Source: Lepidurus packardi (taxonomy: Eukaryota > Arthropoda > Branchiopoda > Notostraca > Triopsidae). Taken from it: a stretch of 64,000 bases of DNA. Shown here piece by piece: positions 37,779-58,227 of the stretch. The translations under genes were made by a program, and so were the position numbers. The notes under the pieces were generated by a model that was not told where the DNA came from, made no database searches, and saw only the letters and a list, made by a program, of their open reading frames with translations. The first letter of the stretch is position 1. Each line of letters opens with the position of its first letter. Location: contig JAKZAN010000007.1 in the NCBI GenBank assembly GCA_023053545.1, positions 10,540,001 to 10,604,000 on the forward strand, given 5' to 3'.

Positions 37779-38773
37779 AGAAACTGGCTAGATTTACCCA
37801 AGTCCGGCATCCGTTTCTAAAACTTCTAAAGCGTCAAAAGAAGTAAAAAATGAAGTAAATTTCTGCCAATTTTAAGAACTCTCTCCAAAAGAGTTAAATG
37901 AACTTCTCCAGATCTTTTCAAAACAAAAGAGCTTACAAGGTATACTAAACGTATGATATTACTTCAAATACTGGTCAAATCTAGGGCGTCTCTTAGATTT
38001 TCCTTTTTTCCATTTTCCAATTTTTCGGAAGTTTTAGGTTTTGATTAACTTAATTTAGTACTAATTAATTTTTCCTAATGTTTCAAGCTTGATTGACTTC
38101 ATTTACTTCTTTTTTTAGCTCTATTTGACATTTTGAATTGGTTTCGGAAATGTTAATAATGTTTGATTTAAATTCCGAAGGTGTAAACAAACTAATCCAT
38201 GTCTGGTTGCGTATGTTGTGCCTTCTGCCCCCTTTTTAAAATAACCGAGCCTATTTTTCAATGTCAATATTGATCTCAACTTGTGTAAAAATGGAGATTG
38301 GACGAATGCAATTCAAGAGTTGAAGGCGAAATTGATTTTATTACTACTTTTTATAGTTATTATTGTTATTCATAGTATTTGGGTTTCACGCTGATTTAGC
38401 CGGAACCTCCAAGGACCCGAGACTGGAGAAACGAGCTTCTTATTACCGCTCTAGGGCTTTCGAGCTTTTGTTTTCCGTCTTGCAGTTTCATTTGATCGTT
38501 TGCTGAGTGGAGTTCTTCACTCTCTCCAAAAACCTTCCCTTGGATAGGCTTCGCTCGCTTCCACGTGTTAAGTTTTCTTGTGGGCAGCAGTCCAAGTAGT
38601 GTTATCTATTTATATATAGTTCGCAGGAATATAGAGAGCTCTCTGCGCGTTATTTGGTCCCGTTTGAAAGACGAAATCTGGAACGCATAAGTGGTCAGGC
38701 CGTGGAGCTGGAAAGTTTCCTGCTAGATTGCATTCAGTCTAATTAAGGGACTCGCATTTGGAGGATTGGAATC
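37779..38773. other. Intergenic and putative 5' UTR of PFKFB exon 1A
   Basis: No exon was found apart from the leader of the 38774 ATG. A TATTTATATATAG at about 38605-38620 could be a TATA region for that leader. Confidence 0.35.
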
Positions 38774-45036
<6,263 letters not shown>

Positions 45037-45878
45037 TTCCGGTCATTATTTTAACATGGGTGTGTTTCTTCCCCGCTCTTTTTTTCGGCCAGACTTTCAT
45101 GTTTGAATTCCTTTTATAGCTGTGGACTGATGTTTTTGCGTGGCTTTATTTTCACATTTTATTTTTTATTCTCTCTGGCAGATTAACAACTCGGTTTTTT
45201 AAAACAAGGTCAAAAACAACAATGTCAAGGACATACAATCATGATTCCTGACTTGCAAAAAAAAAGAAAAAAAGGAGAAGAAAATTAATTGTCCGTCCCT
45301 GGCACCATATCTTTTAATAGTTAACTTTTTTTTCTTTTTTATCTTCGTGATGAACATCTGGGACCGCAATTGAGGGCTTGGTAAAGATTTTCTGTCGCGA
45401 AACTGAGCTCTAATTAAATAAGCTCGGTTTCTAAATTAGGGTTAGGATTAGGGGGCAATCAATATTTTTTTACGACATCTGGCGCTCAAAATCGGTAATC
45501 TATAAAAAGATCCCTTGGATTAATCAGTGCATTGAAAGGGGAAAAAAAATGTTTTTGGAGGCGAAGGTAAGACTTATAAAGGGGATACTAGTGGTGACTA
45601 ATAATCCCATGTCTATAGCAACAATGAATTGGAATGGTGTATAAAAACAAATAGAGCTTTACGGAGGCTTCTGGAATGTAATATATATATAAATATACTT
45701 GAAAGAGAAAGTTTTTCCGGTTCCTGTTCCCACTTTAGCCTAAAGGCATATTTCGAGGCTGAAGATTCAGTCGCACCTGTTGGTTCCTTTGCATTTCACC
45801 TAGGATCGAGTTGGCAATTGTTTACAGTCTTTCTTACTTTTAGTTTAGTGCAAAATATAGAATTAGGAATCTTTTGGG
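45037..45878. other. Intergenic, no gene seen
   Basis: The PFKFB 3' flank and the ZP-N gene 5' flank. It contains TTAGGGTTAGGATTAGGGGG near 45437, a short telomere-like stretch, and a GACATCTGGCGC motif near 45475. The open frame from 45629 is not used by the ZP-N model. Confidence 0.4.
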
Positions 45879-46779
45879 ATGCAGACGTTATTGATTTGCA
45901 GTTGCTTCGTGATCTCGGTAGTCTCAGCCAAAGGTATGAACTCGATCCCTTCGACTTCATACTGAAGACTTCGTTAGGAAGATTTCATTAGGAAGATTGA
46001 AGCGTTTAGGTTTGATTAATCGCTCTATTGGACCTTTTTTGTGTTATTTTGTTTAGAAAGCTTGTGGAGAGAAGATGTGAGCCGAAAAATGCATGTGGGG
46101 GTTTCGACGTCCGGTTACGAGCGGATAGTTTTGAAATGTTTGCCGGATTCCATGGAATTGGTCGTTGTCACCGACAAGGACTTTGATGGCGTAATTTACA
46201 CCAGAGGGAGTTTCTACACCCGTCCCGAGAACTGCTTTTTAAAAGCGGCTAAAGGCCGACATTTCAAGTTGAAGTTGCCCTTGGACGAGTGTGAAATTAA
46301 GCAAGTAAAGCATGAATTGAACCTTATCTGCCCAGCAACTTTGGCCCTTCTGCCCTCTTGATTTTTGTTTTGTTTTATTTTATTGGGTAGGAAGACGATA
46401 TCTACACTGCAATGGTGGTCTTGCAACACGACGAGGAGCTAGTGATGCCAGGAGACGTGGCGTTTAGATTGAAATGCGACTACGCTCCCAAGGATGTGTC
46501 CGTGGGATCAAGTTACAGCATATCTAACAAGTGTGTCCTTAAACAGCTGAGCACGACTCCTCTAATCCCATTTTACTTTTATTTTCTAATAAGGCGCCCA
46601 TGTTTTCAAACTTTTTGTAATCTTTCAGGCCCGTTCTGTCGAGTATTAGTTTGGCCGATCCAGATCCATCAGGCAAGGACTTGCCACGCCATTTGCAGTC
46701 TACAGTCACGAACCTCACGTCGGTTGTTTTTATGCCCTCGGATATTCGCCCGAAGCGAAAACCCAAGGAAGAATTGTGA
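45879..46779 (+). CDS. Secreted ZP-N domain protein, 197 residues
   Basis: Four exons: 45879-45933, 46057-46304, 46391-46530 and 46629-46779. They total 594 nt in one frame. Exon 1 encodes a signal peptide (MQTLLICSCFVISVVSA). The mature part follows the ZP-N pattern with four cysteines: IVLKCLPDSMELVVVT, FDGVIYTRGSF, ENCF, LPLDECEIKQ, YTAMVVLQHDEELVMPGD and FRLKCDY. It then ends with SSISLADPDPSGKDLP and a basic tail. No ZP-C half, furin site plus transmembrane anchor or GPI signal follows. ZP proteins build apical extracellular matrix in arthropod epidermis. A downstream exon encoding ZP-C was not found before the next gene. Confidence 0.75.
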
Positions 46780-47430
46780 CAAATTTTGGAAAAAAGGAAA
46801 TGTAATAGAGTCTCCCAAAACCGCCAATCTGCGGTTTCTCGTTATCAACCATTTTAATTCCAGAGACCACCACCGGATATCCTACTATCCTACTAGAACC
46901 TACGGTGGTGCAATAAGGAAAATCAGATCCGCAATCCTCAATAACCGTTTGAGTCACCAACAAAGAAAAATAACCAAAGTCCCTATGACGCCAACAGAGA
47001 AATAATGAAACGTAGCAGTAAGCTCAAGGCAGATGACGTAACAACAATGAAAACCTTGCCAAGCCTTCTAAGGTTTTCATAACACGCATTCGGGGCTTGT
47101 TCGAAAATGGGTTAATCGCTATCCCTTGTTCGAAAAGAATGTTTATAACACAAGTGTAGCGTTAAAAAAATAATAGTTTATTTAGAAAATAATCAAATGA
47201 AGAAAGAAAGAAACACTAAATGGGTTGGGCAATGACGCGTGTAATCAAATTGCCCGGTTCGGGGAATCGTATACAGTTATTTCAATTCGGCGGGTTAACC
47301 GCTCTCCGGTTCTACGCGTGTAAAGCCTGGTTGCCAGCGCCGCTGGTTCGTAGCGGTGGTTTCAGGAAGTGAATATCCCAATGCTAGCTGGGCCAACTCA
47401 AACCCAAAAGCAAGTTGTCAACTCGGGAGA
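46780..47430. other. Intergenic, no gene seen
   Basis: The ZP-N 3' flank and the PLXDC 5' flank. It has one CAACAATGAAA motif at 47042 and a GC-richer patch at 47260-47350 that may be the PLXDC promoter. Confidence 0.4.
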
Positions 47431-51297
<3,867 letters not shown>

Positions 51298-51759
51298 AAC
51301 CTTTTCTTACGGGAGCCCTATATTTTTAGAAAAAATAAGTAATTTCTCGGGAGGCAATCGGCGAAGCGTTTGCCCAGTATGAAAAAAAAAAACGGAAAAC
51401 AGTAAGTGAATATTAGATCCGGATTATAGAGTGTTAGACTCTTTAGTCAATGTGGCATTTTTCAGGGCATACTTTTGTTTTTTACAAAGACGGTGGTAAA
51501 AGTGCCTTTCTATTATTATTTTTTATTTTTTTTTTGTGGGGGGGAGAAACAAATTAGTTGAGCCGGTGCTTAAATTCTTTTTGTTACTTTCTAGGGGTAT
51601 ATTTTTAAATTTTTTTAAACAAGATTTTGAAGATTGGTTGCTAAGGTTTTATAAGCAGTTAATTCGTAGTACGGGAAACTACCTTTAATCAAGCGGCCTG
51701 ATTTTGATGTTGGATGGGGAACAGAAAAGAAGCAATTTTGTAAATAAAGTTTTATTGTA

Positions 51760-52648
51760 TTAACTTCCTTGTTTCTCGACTGAGAAATTGAAACGGAAAG
51801 GGCGTGGATCAACAGTCGAAGGAGGAGCCAGAGCAACTGAAGTTGACTCGGGAGGGCTGAAACTGAAACGAAAGGAATTTTCTGAAGGAATGAGCTTGAA
51901 ATTCGAGTTCGAGTTGATGAGAACAGGCTTCGCAGACATGGAAGCTCGTTTGGCTGCGGTTTTGAAGAGCTTGAATTGCTTGGCATTTTGTGGTTTGCTG
52001 ATTTTTACCGCCACGCCTCCTAAAAAGTATTCAAAGTTTGACAAAAATGAACGAGTGGTATAGTTGACCTTCCACGAAGAACACACGTAAGTAATAATAA
52101 TACCGGTTTTGTTCTTTTCGAGTTCCATTTTGTCACGATAATCGCCTACTAAATTGCGCATGATTTGGCGTTTCTTGATTAAAGCCACTTTGGGATTTTG
52201 TAAGGCTCCTAGACCATTAACCATTTCCATGCCTTCAAAAAATAGTCTATTAAATAGAAATAAAATAGACTACTAAAATAGAGATGGTTATTAAATTGGA
52301 TTACGTTTTAATGATAATTTGATTAATTTAAGGGCATTTAAAAAGTTCTACCTATTTTATTTCTTTAGAACAAGGGGAAGAGCAAACCTTTCTTTTCAGG
52401 CAACTTTTGAGTAGAAAGTGTCGTCTTTAAGTGGTGAACACACCAGTTGAGTTCATCTTCGAATTTGTCTTGATCAAAAGGAACCGGGGCATTTGAAGTG
52501 CTACTGGTAGTAGCAGTAGAATGAGGCCGGACAGTAGTGCGATGGGGCAAGGGTTTCCTTTGTTTGGTAAACTTGGGAGGCTGAAAATAATACAAAGTTT
52601 AGAATAATAAGAGTAGTTTCTTAATTATGGTATGGTTACTGGAGGCAT
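51760..52648 (-). CDS. UPF0488 family protein (C8orf33-like)
   Basis: Exons on minus are 52648-52640, 52580 to about 52390, about 52246 to 52122, and 52019-51760. Recognisable pieces: FDQDKFEDELNWCVHHL, then LGALQNPKVALIKKRQIM and RNLVGDYRDKMELEK, the UPF0488 signature, and a C-terminus ending PRPFRFNFSVEKQGS. A lysine-rich and then Ser/Asn-rich stretch lies between. The family is conserved in animals without an established function. The junction between exons 2 and 3 is unresolved: the obvious donor at 52389 is out of phase. A tiny first exon (MPP) makes the start tentative. Confidence 0.7.
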
Positions 52649-52649
52649 G

Positions 52650-54342
52650 GCTTCTTTGACTTTGTTTTCTAAAAAAAAAGTTCGATTTTTATAACTTGCA
52701 CGTTCCAGCAGGTTGGCTATTCCGACCCTTTTTTGTTTACATCTGGAATCAGCAAACCGCAGCAAGAAGGTTCAGCCGTGTTGGAAGTGGTTCCTAGCGA
52801 GCGGCAGCAAAACCATACCAGAGCCTTATTTTGTTCCGGGCGGGGCATCTGAATGAAACTCGCAGTTGAGTTTTAAACTCGAAAAAATCCTCTGTCGATA
52901 ACAAGTATTGCAAAGTGAACGTTGCCATTGGAATTTTATATTGTATTTGTGAGTTTTAAAAAATCATTATAAATATATGATGTTGATTTGTAAACCAAAG
53001 TTAGGTTAAGGATGTTTTATTACATTTTCAAATACATACACAGAATTACAATATAATACCAACTTCTTGAGAATGCAAGGTATGACTAGGCGAACCGTCA
53101 TATTTTTATAAATCGAGCAAAAAGATGGTCACTTCCCATAGACAGTCTATACCAGCTTGGTTAGGTTGTATTTATAAACCTTTCAACTGGGCACTGAATA
53201 TATTCGTTTATAGAATAAAGATATATTCTTATCGTTAACAAATATAAGCGTATGACCGAGTGGATACTGTACGTATCTATATGTACTGCATACCACCTTG
53301 GTTCATATGTTGCTTATATACATGTTTCAACGACATATTAGTATAAGCCCATGACCGCGTCGATAACACGCACGACTGGGGACCTAAAGGTCCTCGGTTC
53401 GATTCCCGGTCGAGGCACTTTATTTCGTCGAAAAAACGAAATATTAAATGGCTCCCTTTCCCTGTACCATATGCCTTCCCGGCAAGGTTCCTATTCCAAT
53501 ATTCGAAATTGTGATGCTTCGGCATTACGAGCTCGAATATCGTGGATAGGAAACGAGCAGGGAACAGGGAAAGGGGCGAGGCTCTCAATTTTTGACGATT
53601 TTTCAAGGGGACCCCCTTGATCGTGCAGGGATCCTTATGGAAAAAAGCCCAGAAAACGCTTTCCCAGCTCGAAAAGGAGCCACGCCCCCTTTTTGGTCCA
53701 ATCTACCAGTAGGATTCGTCCATTTCAGAAGCCACGCCCCCTTTTCTAGCGGATTTTTTGAAAAATCCCGCAAAAATATTTAAAATTTTCACTTATATTG
53801 CAAATTATAAAAAAAAATACATTTTTGGCAACTAGATTTTTCGGGGAACTTTTTGGTACAACAAATAAGGAATTTCAGTGGGAGGCAAAACATCTCATGT
53901 GCACAATATTAGAATCCAATTTTTAGAGCTAAGAAAAGTCACAGAACAAAAATTCCAACAGATTTAGACGGCAGCACTAGAACAATGTTTCTGGAGGGAT
54001 ATATTTTACAAGAAAAACAAAAAAATAGGAAACAATTCTTCTCAAAACTTTTACAATCATACATAACGTCGAACCCACAGGGTGCTTTGAAGATTTGGAA
54101 GACATAGCGCTGGAGCAATGTTTCTGGAAGGGGGCTAGAGCTAATGGCAACGCGACACAAGGACGACTCGAAAGAAGGCAGCCGGATTCTGCCACAAGGC
54201 TGACGAGTCCCTAATCTTGTAAGGGACCAAATTAAATTACGAAAATGACGAGCAAATTGATCCGATCATGGACGCTGATTGGAGAATCACATAGAGAATC
54301 ACAATCATTTCCTGCTTGATCAGGTCTTCCGCCTAACAAAAG
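52650..54342. other. Intergenic with a tRNA-like element
   Basis: No gene was recognised. Two GACCG-GT-GATA sequences (near 53254 and 53352) and a tRNA-like piece are the only structure. Short open frames on either strand between 53277 and 53620 overlap this piece and have no family features. Confidence 0.4.
53335..53422 (+). repeat. tRNA-like sequence, probable tRNA-derived SINE piece
   Basis: ATGACCGCGTCGATAACACG resembles a pol III A box with D-arm. About 40 bases on, CTCGGTTCGATTCCCGGTCG has a B-box/T-arm core (GGTTCGATTCC), with flanking CGG/CCG pairs. The 5' and 3' ends do not form a full acceptor stem, so a working tRNA is unlikely. The anticodon is not clear. Confidence 0.5.
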
Positions 54343-56266
54343 TTATGTACTGTTTGTCTTTTTTCCATTATAATTCACCATTATTACATCCTTATACGTG
54401 AAACTGATACACCTTCTGGAAGCTAGACGATGGAGGATCTGCGGTTCTCGGACACGCTGCGGACAAATTCGCATCATGGGAACGAGGCAATTCCGCGATG
54501 GATTTTCATCATTTCCACTTGAACTATAATAAGATAAAAAGAAGACCAATTAATCAAATTGTTAAACGCATTCAAAAGAAAACTTACATTTCGCTTTCCT
54601 TTCCTGTCCTGGCAAAGAACTAAACCCCTGCAGTAGATTCGCATCCCTGGCCATTAGCAAGCGAGCGTCTCTCACCTCGTTGATGTTGATACTCAGCCAA
54701 TCCCTCCAGACAGGGTTCCAGGCGTTGTAGCCACAACACTGAACACCACTGATATCGCAGGACTTTCAGCGCCTCTCCTGAAAGGGATTACGAATCCTGC
54801 GAACTAAAAGAAAAAGGTTCAGGAAAAATCTTTTAAAGAAAAAGAAAAATCTTTTACCTCGACCTCGCAAACACTTGTCCAAAAGTAGACTGTCTTCGGC
54901 TGACAATCTTGAAAATACCCCGGAATGGAAGAAAGCTCACCAAGGGACCCACACGAAGCAACGGTCTAGATCAGAAAAAGAGAAATGTAATAACTTAAGT
55001 CATTGGTTCGTTGGATGATGGCCAGGCTGAAGTTCGACGAACGGGACGGTTGAGGGAAAGAGACACTTGACACTTTAAACGCGGACTTGAATTTTTTTGA
55101 CGTTTTTGAAGACGACACTTGATCCGATTGGTAATCTTTAACTCACTATGTTATAAAGTACTAGCTGAAATACCATTGCTGGAGTAAAGCACGTCTTCAC
55201 TGACTGCTTGCTCGGAAGCAACTGGTGGTTCTACAGGGAATGCTTGAGGGTTGACATCCATCGGTAACAAACTTGTGTATTTTTTCTTCAACTTGTCCGA
55301 ATACTCGTGCTAATTCCACGATTTTATGGCAGAAAGCTTTTAAAGTAGAAGTAAGTCTTTTTTTCTGGTTTTAACCAACCGGACTATTCTTTTAGGTAGA
55401 GCCGCAAGATTAGGTATTACCTGTGCCGTGTCAAGTTCTTGCAGCGTTGAAACTGACAATCCAATAACTATAATCTTGATCGTGGTACACTCTTGGCTTA
55501 AGACACCAGTGTTCCAGAACTTTAAAAAGACGAACTTCAGGAAAAGAAAACTTCGGGAAAAAAAAAATCGTTCATTTATGGTGAACTGAACTCTGCAACG
55601 AATGTGGCAGGGAATGGAACGATTTTTGGGGGGGAAATTTACCGTTCAAATCAAGCCATCTAGTGGTCATAGTTTGAAACTGTAAATGCTGTTTTTTTTA
55701 ACATTAACTATCGGAGCTTTGATCAGAACTAGTCTCTCGTCTTTTGTTCGATTCGGAACTAGTTCTTTTGAAAATCTTTGCAGAATCTGAACGGAACTGA
55801 ACCAGACAAGGTGACGAATGAACGAGAATGAACAAAGTTCAGAAAAAAATAAAAAGAATTTGACAGAAGAGCGACCGATGTCTAACCCTTTCAGCAGCCA
55901 ATGGCCTAGCGAGTTGAAGAAATCTCCGCTCACTGGCAAACTCCACAGCAATTGAAACATTTTTTAAGTCATATGAATAATTTACTTCAAAAGGATGACG
56001 AAACGCGATGCAAAAACCGCGGACCTATTTTATTCCTCTGATCACTACGTATTTACGCAAATCTATTAAATACATTGTAAACAATATTTCATAAATCCCC
56101 TACCTAGCTCTCCCACGTGGCACGAAGTGCTCGGCTTCATTTGCACACCAGGTATACACAAGTCTAGGCGAGGAATCAAGGATGCTTATCCTAAACAAAA
56201 CAAATGAATACAAGAACACTTGCGAAGGTTTGCCGCAAATATGACAAAGAATAACCCCAGCGCCAT
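54343..56266 (-). CDS. Unresolved spliced gene or pseudogene, unrecognised
   Basis: Exons 56266-56220, 56190-56104 and 56024-55986 join in consistent phases. They give a signal-peptide-like start (MALGLFFVIFAANLRK), then YTWCANEAEHFVPRGRA and FASRFVILL. Further on, near 54900 to 54600, open pieces (FSRLSAEDSLLLDKCLRGR, then GEALKVLRYQWCSVLWLQ and LEPCLEGLAEYQHQR) join in phase across a normal intron, but the first carries an upstream in-frame TGA. A dispersed repeat occupies 55590-55830 between these parts. They may be one gene broken by the insertion, or two. I do not recognise the family. Confidence 0.3.
55590..55830. repeat. Dispersed repeat, copy 2, with CTCF-like core
   Basis: Partner of 50690-50960, sharing GGGGAAATTTACCGTTC, GCCATCTAGTGG (55655-55666, CCACTAGATGGC on minus), the TATCGGAGCTTTGA segment and CTAGTTCTTTTGAAAATCTT. 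Similarity extends about 200 bp. Confidence 0.6.
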
Positions 56267-57030
56267 CTTGTCTGGCTAAAACGAACGAAATCATCTGTTT
56301 TCAACGCAATAAAACGACTACACGCCGAAACGTTCGAAATGGATGAAATGGACGCTGCACTCAAAACATGGGCAAACTCCCCACCACGAAGCTAAATTAA
56401 TGCTTTTTTATAAACAGGGATTTTGTACCTAACTACGAAAAGAATAGAATATAAAAATTTACCTTAAAAACACAACTATCACAAAACTTAATCATGATGA
56501 CGCATGTTCACCATATCGTCCACCTCGTTCGGCTGCGCGAACGCAACTGGGGCAAGGCTAAGTTGCAGGTTGAGCGTCGCCAAGCAGCGCCCCTTGTGGC
56601 TTTTTCAGAAGTGCGCGCTATTCAAAGCCACTGGAACTCTCAATCCCTATTTTAAAAGGTTTAACTTACAGAAACAGGCTTATAAAAATTAGCCAGCACA
56701 ACACAGATAGAATACACCAAAAAGCTAAAGGAAAACCAGTAACTGCCTGAACTTTCTTTCAATCGGCTGGGCGCAACATTGAAAAGATTACTTTTTAAAA
56801 TGTCAAAAAATTATGAAGTCTTCATTACTATCCAACAAACCGTTAAATTTGGTAAAACTCCTGACATTTATGGACACTTAAGAGAACTACGTATGTTTCT
56901 TTGAATTAGCTCACGTCAACAGACTCAATATCAATCTACAAAGCCGAATTTAACTAACTGAACGTCTTCCTATAACGCGTCACAGCTACAGTAGTACAAT
57001 CGTCCGTTTTGCGTTTAGCAGTTTGGCACT
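56267..57030. other. Intergenic, no gene seen
   Basis: It separates the unresolved minus-strand candidate from the small heat-shock gene. CGAAACGTTCGAAAT near 56327 resembles heat-shock-element units but lies about 850 bp from the start codon. Confidence 0.4.
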
Positions 57031-57060
57031 AGAACGTTCCAGCTACGTCGCGAAATCTCA
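57029..57060 (+). promoter_or_regulatory. Heat-shock-element-like sequence
   Basis: AGAACGTTCC at 57031-57040 contains inverted nGAAn/nTTCn units, the core of an HSF site, about 145 bp upstream of the small heat-shock protein ATG. Further GAA-like units are imperfect. Confidence 0.5.
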
Positions 57061-57180
57061 CGACTTTGTAGAACCCAACACATAAAAACCTTCATAGCGT
57101 CGACCAACGTCACTTCACAACTCGCTCTCTGGCAGTGTTGAGCTCCAAAAGCCTTCTCACTGGTGCAGTAACCCAACACC

Positions 57181-57762
57181 ATGTTTCTACGTAAAAGTGT
57201 ACCATTACTGCGGCAATCCAGCCAGTTTAGGAGTGTTCTTACTCAACCGATGGCGGTAACCCAACGTAATATCTGGGGCACGCGTTGGGGTACACGATGG
57301 GATCCTCTCGCGGACATGCGAAGTATCATGCGCGATATGGAACGCCAGTTTGAGCGCGATTTCCTCGGCCGTTCCTTCTTACCCAAAGCGTTACCCTTGA
57401 ACGCCAACGACCAAGCCGGCTCCAAATATCTGCTCAACCTGGATCTCTCGGGCTTCCATCCCGAAGACGTCAAAGTATCCCTCAAAGACCGCACCTTGCA
57501 GATTTACGCCAAAATGGAACACAATGGTAACGACGGCAGCCGCTTCTACCAGGAAATCACGCGCGAATTCCTGCTACCCGACAATGTGGACGTCAAAGCC
57601 TTGAAATCCATCTTGGGCAACGACGGAATCCTGTCCATTGAAGCGCCTCTACCTGCAGCGGAGAAACCGCGCGAAATTCCCATCCAAAGCAGCGGTTCGA
57701 GCGAGCAACAGCAAATTGAGCAGGCGCGTAACCTCGAGAAGCAAGACGTCGCTTCCAGTTAA
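57181..57762 (+). CDS. Small heat-shock protein (alpha-crystallin domain)
   Basis: An intronless frame of 193 residues. The N-terminus is basic and Ser-rich (MFLRKSVPLLRQSSQFRSVL), which could be a mitochondrial presequence. A WDPL element and an Arg/Met-rich helix follow. The alpha-crystallin domain spans about residues 78-160 (YLLNLDLSGFHPEDVKVSL, then YQEITREFLLPDNVDVKALK and DGILSIEAPLP). The beta9 region GILSIEAP and a C-terminal IPI motif (EIPIQSS) for oligomerisation are present. sHsps are ATP-independent holdases. Lack of introns and the upstream HSE fit a heat-inducible gene. AATAAA at 57852-57857 can serve polyadenylation. Confidence 0.93.
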   Translation: MFLRKSVPLLRQSSQFRSVLTQPMAVTQRNIWGTRWGTRWDPLADMRSIMRDMERQFERDFLGRSFLPKALPLNANDQAGSKYLLNLDLSGFHPEDVKVSLKDRTLQIYAKMEHNGNDGSRFYQEITREFLLPDNVDVKALKSILGNDGILSIEAPLPAAEKPREIPIQSSGSSEQQQIEQARNLEKQDVASS

Positions 57763-58227
57763 AATTACTGCAGATTTTTTTTCAGTTTTGAGCAAAGCTT
57801 CTATTCTTAGACAATGTTGATGTTCAGTCTCCCTGGTCACCACGTTCGTTAAATAAAGTTAATTAATCCAAGTTGTCCATTTAATTTCAAATTTCGTAGA
57901 ATAGAATGGAATCCAATTCGTGTTTCAAATCTTGTAATATCATTCGAAAGAAAGCACAGGTGATACTGATAGTAATAAAAGTACTGGAATGTGGAAGTCG
58001 AACTTGGCCAGCTTTCTTTTTCTTCGTAAACGCTTCTAGGAAGGCACATTGGCAGTTAGAATTGTGGAAAGACAGACTTGGAGAATACATCCATAATATA
58101 TTGCACTTGGTAGTAAACTTGGTAAAGTTTAATTTTTGGAAGGTCGAGGAAAACGAAGCGAAATAAAAGTGGTGGCACATAAAAAGACCCCAAATCATTG
58201 CCTTTTTTGTGTCATTTTCGCGCGTTT
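57763..58227. other. Intergenic between convergent genes
   Basis: The sHsp 3' UTR with its AATAAA, and the UGDH 3' UTR. Overlapping short open frames on both strands show no family features. Confidence 0.5.

Noticed and set aside
45430-45460. Telomere-like TTAGGGTTAGGATTAGGGGG
   Set aside because: Only about three degenerate units, no array, and gene-rich DNA on both sides; chance or a minor interstitial relic.
53277-53783. Open frames on both strands around the tRNA-like element
   Set aside because: They overlap the repeat and show no domain, start context or splice support.
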